From Hungateiclostridiaceae bacterium UBA3934 (GTDB lineage: Bacteria; Bacillota; Clostridia; Acetivibrionales; DTU013), in contig DGEE01000042.1 in the NCBI GenBank assembly GCA_002385815.1, positions 4,539 through 21,162 on the forward strand: a stretch of 16,624 bases of DNA, given 5' to 3'. The translations under genes were made by a program, and so were the position numbers. The notes under the pieces are model-generated. The model was not told the origin of the DNA. It was given only the letters and a program-made list of their open reading frames with translations, and made no database searches. This document shows positions 4,795 through 12,820 of the stretch, one piece after another. Positions within the stretch are counted from its first letter, which is position 1, and each line of letters begins with the position of its first letter.

Positions 4795-7254
4795 TCACTG
4801 TGCCGAGGCTTCAAGCGGCAGTGTAAAATACACAGTCGCCCCCTCATCCACCTTGCCTTCTATCCATACCTTGCCGTCATGCTTTTCAATTATTTTCTTC
4901 ACCGTGACCAGACCAATGCCGCTGCCATCAAACTCATCTGGTGTGTGCAACCTCTGGAACAACCCGAACAGCTTGCCCGAATACTTCATATCAAAGCCGA
5001 CACCATTATCCCTGACATAAAAAACATAACTGTCCTGTGTGATCGTACACCCCACAGCAATGAGCGCCTTGTCCCTTATGGCCGTAAACTTCATGGAATT
5101 CGAAATAATGTTCTGGAGCAGCTGCCTGAACAGTATCCGATCCACACTTACGCCTGGCAGACCGGTCTCGATGGTCAGTCTTATATCTCTGTCCGGATAG
5201 CCCAGCTTCAGTTCGTTGAACACTTCGGTCACCATGGCTTCCAGATCCACCGGTTCCCTGTTCAGGACAGCCGCCGAGGTTTTGGAATACTGCAGTATCA
5301 TATTTATCATATCGATGGATTCCCTGCTTATGGTCCTTATGTTGTTCAGCATCTCCACAGCATCACTGTCCAGCTTATCGCCGAAATCCTCCAGCAGTAT
5401 CTGGACATAGCCATCAACAGCCCGCATCGGGGATTTCATATCATGAGATACCGTATAAGCAAAGGACTCCAGTTCAGCCACGGCTTCTCTCAGTTTTGCT
5501 GTCCTGTCAGCCACCCGTTTTTCCAGTTCGATATTGAGCTGCCTGACCTCCTTCAGTGCCGTCTTATAGTCCGTGATATTCTCGAAAATAACTCCTATCT
5601 GATCCTTTGCTATCAAAAACGACTCAACAAGATAGTATTGTTTCTTCTGCGGATCATAGGATTCAAATCTTTCTGCCCATCCGGTATCGAGTAAATTCTG
5701 ATAACGGGCAAGGTCCCTGTTCGGACTGCCGAAAACCTCCAGCCAGGTTTTACCGACGACAACCTCCTTCTCCATGCCAATGTTCTGGAAAAATCCTGGA
5801 TTGACCATCAGAAACCGCATATCGACGATTTTCCCCACAGTATTGAATACCGGCTCAAATATGAAAAAGCCGTTCATCATTTTTTCAAAAAGCAGTTCCA
5901 GCTTATATTCACTCGTGCTCAAATCCTGCTGAACTGCTGTAAGTTCGTCATACTGCTTTTTGAGCTTTCTGCTCGCCAGCGACAGATCCTCGTATAAACC
6001 TGTAAGCTTTATATTACTTTCGGACAGCTCTTTTTTCATCGCCTGCAGTCTCTTGAGATAAAACAGCAGGATGGTAATAAACATGAGCAGCATCACTATT
6101 ATCACTACAGCAGCCAGGACTGTCCCCTTGTTGTCTTCCAGGTATGTACCGGGTTTGTTTATAATTTCACTGTCTGCCGGCAACAGAGAAATATTGATGC
6201 CAAACCGTTGAAGCACCTTGTAGTCAAACACATAACGGGTAGTGTTCTTTTTCACAAAAGGTATATCTGAGATATCCTCTCCTCCAAGGACCCTTAATGC
6301 CAGCTTCGCCGCTTCCTCGCCCTGCAGTCTGCCTGAAACCATACTCCCGCCTGCTGCACCGTTCCCGAAGCCTATGTCATACAGAGAATAAACCGGTACT
6401 CTGCTCTCCCGGCACAAGGCGCTGCAAAAATGATCTATTCGGGACACGTCAGCAGCATTGCCGGCTGTAAGCGTGGTACAAATCACTATGCTGTCATCAT
6501 CTGCCTTGCTGACTGTGTCTAATACTTTGACAGGGTCACTGCTGTCCAGTCCGATCACTTCAGCCTCTGCCGCATGACCTGCGATGGAGTCCACTGCTGC
6601 TTCACCCTGTATGATGCCATTTGCACTGTTGTCATAAACGACATATATTTTTCTTATATCCGGATTTATCCTGAAAGCTGCCTTAACCGTGCCGACAGGA
6701 TCGATCTCTTCCGTAACCCCGGTAACATCGGCCCTGTCGCCGATTATTTCCCTGGCAGTGGTCTCATTTACGCCTGAAAAAATGACCGGAGCATCCGAAA
6801 AAAGCTCGGTGCGGTTATCCAGGGCAAATTGCAGGGCAACGTCACCGGTAGCTATAACAACCGCAATGTTCCTGTTCATGTATTTGTATCTCAGGTATTC
6901 TCTGAGCTGCTCCAGATTCTCATCTTCAGGGTGATTCCTCCAGTCCATGTACTCCACATAGATCCTGTAACTCGCCTCAGGATCCCCAAATATATTGACT
7001 ATGCCTTCATTCTGCCGGTTGGTCCAGGCAAGCCCCTGGTCATATGAATGGAGGACCAGAACACTGTCTGTCCCTTCGCTCCGGACTGCAAAAACAAAGG
7101 ATTTTGTCATCACGATAAACAGCAGTAAAGAAATAAACAGGAAAAACATCATTTTTCTGCCCGAAACATTGCATCTCAAACTGCTCACAGCAGAAACAAT
7201 GCTCCGGGATGATCTGTCGTGCCTATTAGCTTGTCCTCTTCTGTAAAACATCAT
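4795..7254 (-). CDS. Membrane sensor histidine kinase with extracytoplasmic binding-protein-like domain and PAS domain
   Basis: This two-component sensor kinase has about 819 residues from the ATG at 7254. Domain order: a basic N terminus, membrane helix (about 35-57), and an extracytoplasmic domain of about 310 residues resembling the ABC_sub_bind family (HSYDQGLAWTNRQNEGI, FSGVNET, KIYVVYDNSANG). Then come a second helix (about 378-401), a coiled coil, a PAS-like domain (about 450-560), a second coiled coil, HisKA with SHDMKSP (His about 604), and HATPase_c. The ATPase shows an N box (QNIISNS), G1 (DNGVGFD) and G2 (GSGIGL), so kinase function looks intact. There is no receiver domain and no response regulator gene in the window. 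A TTG at 7296 in the same frame would add 14 residues; I prefer ATG 7254, which follows GAGAGA, but both sites are weak. The ligand is unknown. Confidence 0.93.
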   Translation of the reverse strand: MMFYRRGQANRHDRSSRSIVSAVSSLRCNVSGRKMMFFLFISLLLFIVMTKSFVFAVRSEGTDSVLVLHSYDQGLAWTNRQNEGIVNIFGDPEASYRIYVEYMDWRNHPEDENLEQLREYLRYKYMNRNIAVVIATGDVALQFALDNRTELFSDAPVIFSGVNETTAREIIGDRADVTGVTEEIDPVGTVKAAFRINPDIRKIYVVYDNSANGIIQGEAAVDSIAGHAAEAEVIGLDSSDPVKVLDTVSKADDDSIVICTTLTAGNAADVSRIDHFCSALCRESRVPVYSLYDIGFGNGAAGGSMVSGRLQGEEAAKLALRVLGGEDISDIPFVKKNTTRYVFDYKVLQRFGINISLLPADSEIINKPGTYLEDNKGTVLAAVVIIVMLLMFITILLFYLKRLQAMKKELSESNIKLTGLYEDLSLASRKLKKQYDELTAVQQDLSTSEYKLELLFEKMMNGFFIFEPVFNTVGKIVDMRFLMVNPGFFQNIGMEKEVVVGKTWLEVFGSPNRDLARYQNLLDTGWAERFESYDPQKKQYYLVESFLIAKDQIGVIFENITDYKTALKEVRQLNIELEKRVADRTAKLREAVAELESFAYTVSHDMKSPMRAVDGYVQILLEDFGDKLDSDAVEMLNNIRTISRESIDMINMILQYSKTSAAVLNREPVDLEAMVTEVFNELKLGYPDRDIRLTIETGLPGVSVDRILFRQLLQNIISNSMKFTAIRDKALIAVGCTITQDSYVFYVRDNGVGFDMKYSGKLFGLFQRLHTPDEFDGSGIGLVTVKKIIEKHDGKVWIEGKVDEGATVYFTLPLEASAQ

Positions 7255-7332
7255 GATTCTCTCTGCTTTCGTTGAAATTTTACAATGATTCTCCAATTAC
7301 AGCAAAAAAATCACTCTTTATTTATTCAACAA

Positions 7333-7363
7333 ATTATACTAATATCCTTCATACAATTGACAA
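7333..7363 (-). promoter_or_regulatory. Promoter candidate for the histidine kinase operon
   Basis: On the minus strand TTGTCA (7358-7363) and a perfect TATAAT (7333-7338) are separated by 19 bases, longer than optimal. The start would be near 7326, about 70 bases before the chosen kinase start codon. Confidence 0.45.
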
Positions 7364-7371
7364 TTACGAAT

Positions 7372-7389
7372 ATATTCCCCGGGAAATAT
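7372..7389. promoter_or_regulatory. Imperfect 18-bp palindrome upstream of the kinase promoter
   Basis: ATATTCCCCGGGAAATAT is symmetric except for one base pair. It lies 8 bases upstream of the -35 box of the kinase promoter candidate, a place where an operator or activator site could sit. No regulator family is recognised. Confidence 0.3.
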
Positions 7390-7568
7390 GGACCAGGGTG
7401 CACAAAAAACGTACTGATCAGTGCTTGTCCTTAGCTTTTTCAGGGTTTATTGCAATAATCGGCAGCATAATATCCGTATAATCATTATGACAAAAGCAAA
7501 TCTCACAATCGCACACAGGACTTGAAAATCCGTGCGCTCTGCATATTCATTTTCAATTCACTTTGTCA

Positions 7569-7598
7569 GGAGGTTTTCAGATGTTACAGGCAGAATAA
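7569..7598 (+). other. Five-codon ORF (MLQAE) with a strong ribosome site
   Basis: AGGAGG (7569-7574), then ATG at 7581 and TAA at 7596-7598, encode only MLQAE. It lies upstream of the hairpin and of the 7706 gene. It may be a leader ORF, the remnant of an older gene start, or chance. Confidence 0.25.
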
Positions 7599-7650
7599 TA
7601 AATGGTATATCAAAGTAAAATGAAAACAAGATGAAAATGAAAGCACGGAA

Positions 7651-7680
7651 CAATATTCGATGTTTTTCGTCAGAATATTG
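7651..7680 (+). promoter_or_regulatory. Hairpin just upstream of the 7706 gene
   Basis: CAATATTC (7651-7658) and GAATATTG (7673-7680) pair perfectly, and GATG/CGTC continues the stem inside around a TTTTT loop. It ends 25 bases before the ATG and close to the GGAGG ribosome site, and no T-tract follows. It could be a 5'-UTR stability or translation-control element, or an operator dyad in DNA. Confidence 0.45.
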
Positions 7681-7705
7681 ACTAAAGAAAACGGAGGAGC
7701 TAATC

Positions 7706-8515
7706 ATGAGCAAGACATTGAGAAGTATCATCATAACAGTAATATTGTGTGCTGTTGCCGCTGCTGCAGCAGTAATAATATATGACCGGTATGTAAGGCG
7801 GGAAGCTGGACAGGAGCCTGCCCCCAATGGATATACGGATAATGGCCAATTGAACGATGGCGATCAGAAAAGGGATCCCGCGGTTGAAGACGGCACCGAT
7901 GGTACCGGTGATGCTACCGATGGAACCAACGATAGCGGGACCGGAACACCGGCAGATGAAATCGACAGGGAGTTGCTTTATGACGAAAACGGCATCATCA
8001 AACCTGAATATGCCGAAAAGATCATAAAGAAAACCGCAGATAAAGTGATCCAGGCATTAAAGGCCAGAGATGCACAGGCCATCTCGGACTTTGTACACCC
8101 GGTAAAGGGCCTGCGTTTCACTCCCTATACATCTGTTTCTCTGGAAGATGACCTGGTCTTAAGTGCTGAAGAGGTCAGAAATTTCTTCAATGACAAAAAG
8201 AAATATATGTGGGGCTATTATGACGGCATAGGCGATGAGATCATCCTGACGCCTGCCGAATACTATGACGTTTTCGTTTACTCGAATGACTTCGCCAACG
8301 CTGAAAAAATCGGGTACAATGAAGTTTTCAGCTATGGCAACGCTGTTGAAAACCAGTTTGAAGCCTATCCCGGCTCTATCATTATTGAATACTATTTTTC
8401 CGGTTTCGATCCCAGGTATGAAGGCATGGACTGGCAGAGTCTCAGGCTGGTCTTTGAAGAATATGAAGGGGACTGGAAATTGTCAGGCCTCATCCACAAC
8501 CAGTGGACGATTTGA
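7706..8515 (+). CDS. Membrane-anchored extracytoplasmic protein of unknown function (269 aa)
   Basis: The product has an N-terminal hydrophobic helix (about residues 7-26) that looks like an uncleaved signal anchor. It contains a Cys but no proper lipobox. A disordered Asp/Gly/Thr-rich linker follows (about 31-88, with DGTDGTGDATDG-type near-repeats). The C-terminal globular domain is rich in Tyr and Phe (about 95-269), containing FVHPVKGLRFTPY, YYDGIGDEIILTPAEYY, PGSIIIEYYFSGFDP and a C-terminal LIHNQWTI. The domain style resembles uncharacterised secreted proteins of Clostridia, possibly of an NTF2-like fold, but I cannot name a family or activity. The ATG at 7706 has GGAGGAG upstream. It is a single-gene unit, divergent from the kinase operon and convergent with ppdK, ending before a strong shared terminator. 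Confidence 0.85.
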   Translation: MSKTLRSIIITVILCAVAAAAAVIIYDRYVRREAGQEPAPNGYTDNGQLNDGDQKRDPAVEDGTDGTGDATDGTNDSGTGTPADEIDRELLYDENGIIKPEYAEKIIKKTADKVIQALKARDAQAISDFVHPVKGLRFTPYTSVSLEDDLVLSAEEVRNFFNDKKKYMWGYYDGIGDEIILTPAEYYDVFVYSNDFANAEKIGYNEVFSYGNAVENQFEAYPGSIIIEYYFSGFDPRYEGMDWQSLRLVFEEYEGDWKLSGLIHNQWTI

Positions 8516-8587
8516 AACCAGGCGCCATCAGTTCCATTGCGGCAGTCCATCATGTATCTGAAACAGCACACATCTGGCGGTATTGGA

Positions 8588-8632
8588 AAACGGGGTGTCA
8601 GCAGCCATCATCCGGCTGCCGGCACCCCGTTT
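8588..8632. terminator. Strong bidirectional terminator between the convergent 7706 gene and ppdK
   Basis: AAACGGGGTG (8588-8597) pairs perfectly with CACCCCGTTT (8623-8632). GCAGCC (8601-8606) and GGCTGC (8614-8619) pair inside. Plus-strand readout ends in TTTATTACATTT, minus-strand in TTTTCC. It suits termination from both sides. Confidence 0.85.
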
Positions 8633-8710
8633 ATTACATTTGCTATACTGCTTAGGCCTAAATGACACAGGACTTTCATCCCGTCATCCCATATCAGTCA
8701 ATGCCCGGTC

Positions 8711-11341
8711 TTACTTCCTGGGATTCTTCACCTGTGCCTGAGCGGCTGCCAGCCTTGCTATCGGCACACGGTAAGGTGAACACGAAACATAGTTCAGACC
8801 GATTTCATGGCAGAACTCGACAGACAACGGATCTCCGCCATGCTCTCCGCAGATGCCCAGCTTGATATCAGGCCTTGTTGCTTTGCCGCCTTCAACAGCT
8901 ATCTTCATCAGCTTGCCCACGCCTGACTGGTCTATCCTTGCAGTCGGATCATACTCGAATATCTTTGCCTGATAGTAATCCTCAAGGATCCTTCCGGCGT
9001 CGTCACGGCTCAGGCCGTAAGTCATCTGGGTCAGGTCGTTGGTACCGAAGGAGAAGAACTCAGCCTCTGTCGCGATCTCGTCTGCCAGCAGCGCAGCTCT
9101 CGGTATCTCGATCATCGTTCCCACCATATACTGCAGATCGACACCAGCTTCGCTGATGATGGCATCAGCAGTCTTCGTTATCACATCTTTGACGAATTTG
9201 AGCTCTTTCAACTCGCAAACCAGCGGGATCATGATTTCCGGAATGATATCTGTTCCCTTTTTCTTTACATTTATTGCAGCTTCGATTATCGCCCTGGTCT
9301 GCATCTCTGCTATCTCGGGATAGGAAACAGCCAGACGGCAGCCCCTGTGGCCCATCATCGGGTTGAGCTCATGGAGGTTCTCTATGATATTCTTCAGTTC
9401 GTCAGCCGATATTCCGAGTTCCTTTGCAAGAGCCTCGATGTCATCTTCATCCTGAGGCAGGAACTCATGCAGCGGAGGATCCAGCAGCCTGATGGTGACA
9501 GGACGGCCTTCCATAGCCTCAAAGAGACCTTCGAAGTCTTTCCTCTGCACGGGCAGGATCTCATCGAGAGCCTTCCTTCTCTGTTCTTCACTGCTTGAAA
9601 CGATCATCTTCCTGAATGCCGTTATCCTGTCAGCTTCGAAGAACATGTGCTCGGTACGGCAAAGGCCTATACCCTCGGCACCGAACTTCAGGGCTGTAGC
9701 AGCATCATTCGGCGTATCAGCATTGGTCCTGACCCTCAGATCTCTGATCTCATCCGCCCATTCCATGAAGGTGGCGAAATCTCCGGCCATTTCCGGCTCA
9801 ACTGTCGGCAGCTGCTCACCGTAGACGTTTCCTGTAGACCCATCAAGTGAGATCCAGTCGCCTTCGTTATATCTCTTTCCATTCTTGTCGATGAAATACT
9901 TCTCCTGTTCATTGATTTTGATCTCGCTGCAGCCTGCTACACAGCATCTGCCCATACCGCGGGCCACGACTGCCGCGTGTGAAGTCATCCCGCCACGCCC
10001 TGTCAGGAAGCCCTGCGATACATGCATGCCTTCGATATCCTCAGGCGAGGTTTCCAGCCTGACAAGTATGACCTTTTTCTCCCCGGCATTATATGCTGCC
10101 ACGATATCATCGGCATTGAAGTAAACCTTGCCGGTGGCCGCTCCCGGTGATGCAGGAAGCCCTTTGGCAATAGGCTTGGCAGCTTTCAGCGCCTTCTCTT
10201 CGAAATTGGGATGGAGCAGCGTGTCCAACTGCTTCGGATCCACCTTCAAAATAGCCTCTTCCTTTGTCAACATGCCTTCATTGACCAGATCTACAGCTAT
10301 CTTCAGAGCTGCACCGGCAGTCCTCTTGCCATTCCTGGTCTGGAGCATGAACAGCTTGCCTCTTTCGATGGTGAACTCCATATCCTGCATATCTTTATAG
10401 TGTTTCTCGAGTTTCTCGGCTATTTCGATAAACTGATTGTATGCCTCGGGGTTTATCTCCTTCATCTTCTCTATGGGATAAGGAGTCCTGATACCTGCAA
10501 CGACATCTTCACCCTGTGCATTCATCAAAAATTCGCCGTACAGTTTCTTTTCGCCTGTGGAGGGGTCTCTTGTGAAAGCAACGCCAGTTCCGGAGTCGTC
10601 ACCCATGTTTCCATATACCATTTCCTGTACGTTTACTGCTGTACCCCAGTCTCCCGGGATATCATTGAGCCTTCTGTAAACGATAGCCCTCGGATTCTCC
10701 CATGAACGGAAAACTGCCTTTACAGCCGCCATAAGCTGCATCCTGGGATCCTGCGGGAAATCACTGCCTTTTTCCTTCCAGTAGAGTTCCTTGTACTTAC
10801 TGACTATCTCTTTCAGGTCTTCAGCTGTAAGCTCAGCATCAGTCGCAGCACTGCTTTTTTCTTTGACAGCATCGAAAATCTCATCGAACTTCGATTTTTC
10901 GATCTCCATAACGACATCACTGAACATCTGTATGAACCTTCTGTAGCTGTCATATGCAAAGCGAGCGTTGTTCGTAAGCTTTGCCAGCCCTTCCACAACT
11001 TCGTCGTTCAGACCGAGGTTCAGTATAGTGTCCATCATGCCTGGCATGGAAGCCCTTGCGCCGGACCTGACAGAAACAAGGAAAGGATTCGTGGGGTCTC
11101 CGAATTTCTTCCCGACGATCTTTTCCGTGGCAGCCATAGCTTCATAGATCTGATCTTCAATCTCCTTTGCAATCACCTGACCGTCCTTATAATATCGGGT
11201 ACAGGCTTCCGTTGTCACCGTGAATCCTCTTGGCACCGGAAGTCCGAGGCCTGTCATCTCTGCGAGATTGGCACCTTTGCCCCCGAGAAGATTTCTCATC
11301 GAGGCATTTCCTTCACTGAACAAATAAACATACTTCGTCAT
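8711..11341 (-). CDS. ppdK: Pyruvate, phosphate dikinase
   Basis: This enzyme interconverts pyruvate, ATP and phosphate with PEP, AMP and pyrophosphate (EC 2.7.9.1). In anaerobic Firmicutes it often runs toward pyruvate in PPi-dependent glycolysis, or toward PEP. The product has 876 residues, the usual length. It has an N-terminal ATP-grasp domain (GGKGANLAEMTGLGLPVPRG; SVRSGARASMPGMMDTILNLG), the phosphohistidine swivel domain with GGMTSHAAVVARGMG (His about 455), and a C-terminal PEP/pyruvate TIM barrel with GICGEHGGDP. The barrel Cys falls at residue 831, the same number as the catalytic Cys reported for the Clostridium symbiosum enzyme. ATG 11341 is chosen because GGAGGTAACT precedes it; a start at 11353 would put the ribosome site inside the gene. 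It is monocistronic with its own promoter. Confidence 0.98.
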   Translation of the reverse strand: MTKYVYLFSEGNASMRNLLGGKGANLAEMTGLGLPVPRGFTVTTEACTRYYKDGQVIAKEIEDQIYEAMAATEKIVGKKFGDPTNPFLVSVRSGARASMPGMMDTILNLGLNDEVVEGLAKLTNNARFAYDSYRRFIQMFSDVVMEIEKSKFDEIFDAVKEKSSAATDAELTAEDLKEIVSKYKELYWKEKGSDFPQDPRMQLMAAVKAVFRSWENPRAIVYRRLNDIPGDWGTAVNVQEMVYGNMGDDSGTGVAFTRDPSTGEKKLYGEFLMNAQGEDVVAGIRTPYPIEKMKEINPEAYNQFIEIAEKLEKHYKDMQDMEFTIERGKLFMLQTRNGKRTAGAALKIAVDLVNEGMLTKEEAILKVDPKQLDTLLHPNFEEKALKAAKPIAKGLPASPGAATGKVYFNADDIVAAYNAGEKKVILVRLETSPEDIEGMHVSQGFLTGRGGMTSHAAVVARGMGRCCVAGCSEIKINEQEKYFIDKNGKRYNEGDWISLDGSTGNVYGEQLPTVEPEMAGDFATFMEWADEIRDLRVRTNADTPNDAATALKFGAEGIGLCRTEHMFFEADRITAFRKMIVSSSEEQRRKALDEILPVQRKDFEGLFEAMEGRPVTIRLLDPPLHEFLPQDEDDIEALAKELGISADELKNIIENLHELNPMMGHRGCRLAVSYPEIAEMQTRAIIEAAINVKKKGTDIIPEIMIPLVCELKELKFVKDVITKTADAIISEAGVDLQYMVGTMIEIPRAALLADEIATEAEFFSFGTNDLTQMTYGLSRDDAGRILEDYYQAKIFEYDPTARIDQSGVGKLMKIAVEGGKATRPDIKLGICGEHGGDPLSVEFCHEIGLNYVSCSPYRVPIARLAAAQAQVKNPRK

Positions 11342-11418
11342 AGTTACCTCCATTTATGTATTATGTAATTTATGGATTGCAATTCAATAAGAAGCAATTA
11401 CCGCTGATAGCCCATACC

Positions 11419-11446
11419 ATTATAACAATAATATCGCTATTTGCAA
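11419..11446 (-). promoter_or_regulatory. Extended -10 promoter of ppdK
   Basis: On the minus strand TTGCAA (11441-11446), 16 bases, then a perfect TATAAT (11419-11424) preceded by TGT, giving TGnTATAAT. The leader to the ppdK ATG would be about 75 bases. Confidence 0.65.
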
Positions 11447-11501
11447 ACAGCTTTTTTGTATTTTGTATACCTTTCCCGCTATTTCTCATACATGCTGCAA
11501 A

Positions 11502-11529
11502 CACTGATTTTAATAGCATTGCATCAGTG
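11502..11529. repeat. Inverted repeat between apbE and the ppdK promoter
   Basis: CACTGA (11502-11507) and TCAGTG (11524-11529) form a 6-base inverted repeat with a 16-base loop. No T-tract follows, so its role as a terminator for apbE or an operator for ppdK is uncertain. Confidence 0.25.
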
Positions 11530-11631
11530 CCAACGTTTATTAACTTTTCCCAATAGCTCTGTATTTTATTACTATAATTTTAGAGGATATCGACAAAAGC
11601 CAAATACATGTATCCGGCAACCAGCACACCC

Positions 11632-12693
11632 TCATCTTTTGATGAAATCCCTGAAACGGCTGGAATACCTGTATTCTCCGTTGCTCAGCACCCAAAATGC
11701 CTCTGTTTCCGGCATCGATTCAATGAATTCCATCCCTTCCTCCAGCGACATGTTGAAAACAGCCGTAGATAATGCATCCGCCATTCCCGAGTCCTTGCAG
11801 ACGATCGAAACCGACTTGTAATCCTCTGACGGATAAAGCGTATCCGGGTCTATGATATGGTGATAGTTCTTCCCGTCGACTGTATAGTATCTTTCATATA
11901 TGCCGCTGGTAACCACTGAAGCATCGGTGATATCCAGGATGTAAAGTTCGCTGCTGCCCTCTCCCGGATCGGGATTCTGGATGCCTATGTTCCAGGGCTT
12001 CCCTGTATTACTCCTGGAACCGATGGCACGGACATTGCCGCCAACACTGATGAGCCCGGAAATAAAACCATTCTCGACTGCTATCCTGCTCACCTGCTCG
12101 ACAGCATACCCTTTCGCTATAGCCCCTACGTCAAGGCTCATCTCAGGATCTGCAAGATATACAGTGGACGCTTCCTCATCTATAATGACCTTATTTATAT
12201 CCGTGTGCTCCGAAGCCCTTTCCAATTCCTCCACAGGGGGCAGCCCGGCAGTCTCCGGTTCCTCCATGCCTCTTTCACGGTAATCGTGCCATATCCTCAG
12301 GACTGCGCCATATGCAACATTTATTTTCCCCCCCGTTTTCTCATGCCACTGCCTGGCATAGCTCAAAAGGTCGATAATCCTTCTGTCCACCTTCACCGGC
12401 GCCTTGCCTGCATAATCATTCACGGTTTTGAGGTTGTTCAGTCCCTCATAGCTGTTGTAGATGTCGTAGAGCTTGTGATATTCCTCAAGACTGTCATAAA
12501 TCAACTGTGAGTGCCTGGCGAATTCATCCTTGTCATTTGTATAGGCAATTATAGTCGTCCTTGTATCGAACAGCCTGAGGAAAGTGGCCTCGTAGCGGAC
12601 AGGCCGTGCATCACCACAGCCGGACAGGCTGAAAAACAGACCTGCCATAAAAACGGCTGATATCAGCAATGCGGCATGTTTTCTGCGCTTCAT
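11632..12693 (-). CDS. apbE: FAD:protein FMN transferase, lipoprotein (ApbE/FmnB type)
   Basis: ApbE enzymes transfer FMN from FAD to a Ser/Thr of extracytoplasmic proteins (EC 2.7.1.180). From ATG 12693 the product has 353 residues. It begins with MKRRK, a hydrophobic stretch and the lipobox LSGC (Cys26), so it is anchored outside the membrane. Family motifs follow in order: FLRLFDTRTTI, YNSYEGLNNLKTVND, DVGAIAKGYAVEQV, ISVGGNVRAIG, SGIYERYY, HHIIDPDT and ADALSTAVF, the last forming the metal/FAD site. It looks active. An ATG at 12735 also has GGAAGG at good spacing and would add 14 residues; I prefer 12693 because it gives a normal lipoprotein signal. It is the last gene of the EET-like cluster and corresponds to FmnB. 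Confidence 0.93.
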   Translation of the reverse strand: MKRRKHAALLISAVFMAGLFFSLSGCGDARPVRYEATFLRLFDTRTTIIAYTNDKDEFARHSQLIYDSLEEYHKLYDIYNSYEGLNNLKTVNDYAGKAPVKVDRRIIDLLSYARQWHEKTGGKINVAYGAVLRIWHDYRERGMEEPETAGLPPVEELERASEHTDINKVIIDEEASTVYLADPEMSLDVGAIAKGYAVEQVSRIAVENGFISGLISVGGNVRAIGSRSNTGKPWNIGIQNPDPGEGSSELYILDITDASVVTSGIYERYYTVDGKNYHHIIDPDTLYPSEDYKSVSIVCKDSGMADALSTAVFNMSLEEGMEFIESMPETEAFWVLSNGEYRYSSRFRDFIKR

Positions 12694-12751
12694 GACCTTC
12701 CTGCCACACTTGTGATCTTTCAGGATCTTTATCATATCAAGACCTTCCCGT

Positions 12752-12786
12752 TTGCCAAAAATAATCAGAGAGGCAATTCATGCCTC
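12752..12786 (-). terminator. Hairpin between the lipoprotein gene and apbE (partial terminator or processing site)
   Basis: GAGGCA (12770-12775), loop ATTCA, TGCCTC (12781-12786). On the minus strand TCTGATTATTTTT follows, a T-rich run offset by several bases. A leaky terminator would lower apbE expression relative to the lipoprotein. The palindrome ACAAATTTGT at 12803-12812 lies just before it. Confidence 0.4.
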
Positions 12787-12820
12787 CCCGACCAATACTA
12801 TCACAAATTTGTCGAATTTT

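Larger units (their letters stand above)
7255..7705. other. Divergent intergenic region between the kinase and the 7706 gene
   Basis: This AT-rich 451-base gap holds the kinase promoter candidate (7333-7363), an imperfect palindrome (7372-7389), a five-codon ORF with a perfect ribosome site (7569-7598) and a strong hairpin (7651-7680). CATAAT/ATTATG also forms a 6-base inverted repeat near 7468-7490. I see no convincing plus-strand promoter for the 7706 gene and no longer coding frame with a ribosome site. Confidence 0.6.

Noticed and set aside
4879..5694. Long plus-strand open frame opposite the histidine kinase (271 codons).
   Set aside because: It is the antisense shadow of the kinase's conserved catalytic region; the protein is His/Gln-rich nonsense with no family match.
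10211..10705. Plus-strand open frame of 164 codons opposite ppdK.
   Set aside because: It lies wholly over conserved ppdK sequence and has no recognisable domain; an antisense shadow.
11530..11555. AAGTTAATAAACGTT-like sequence as a Rex (redox sensor) operator near ppdK/apbE.
   Set aside because: It does not keep the symmetric TTGTTAA/TTAACAA-type half-sites, so it is too degenerate to call.
11356..11556. Hydrophobic plus-strand frame of 66 codons upstream of ppdK.
   Set aside because: No ribosome site, AT-rich intergenic DNA, and it covers the ppdK promoter; hydrophobicity reflects T-rich codons.
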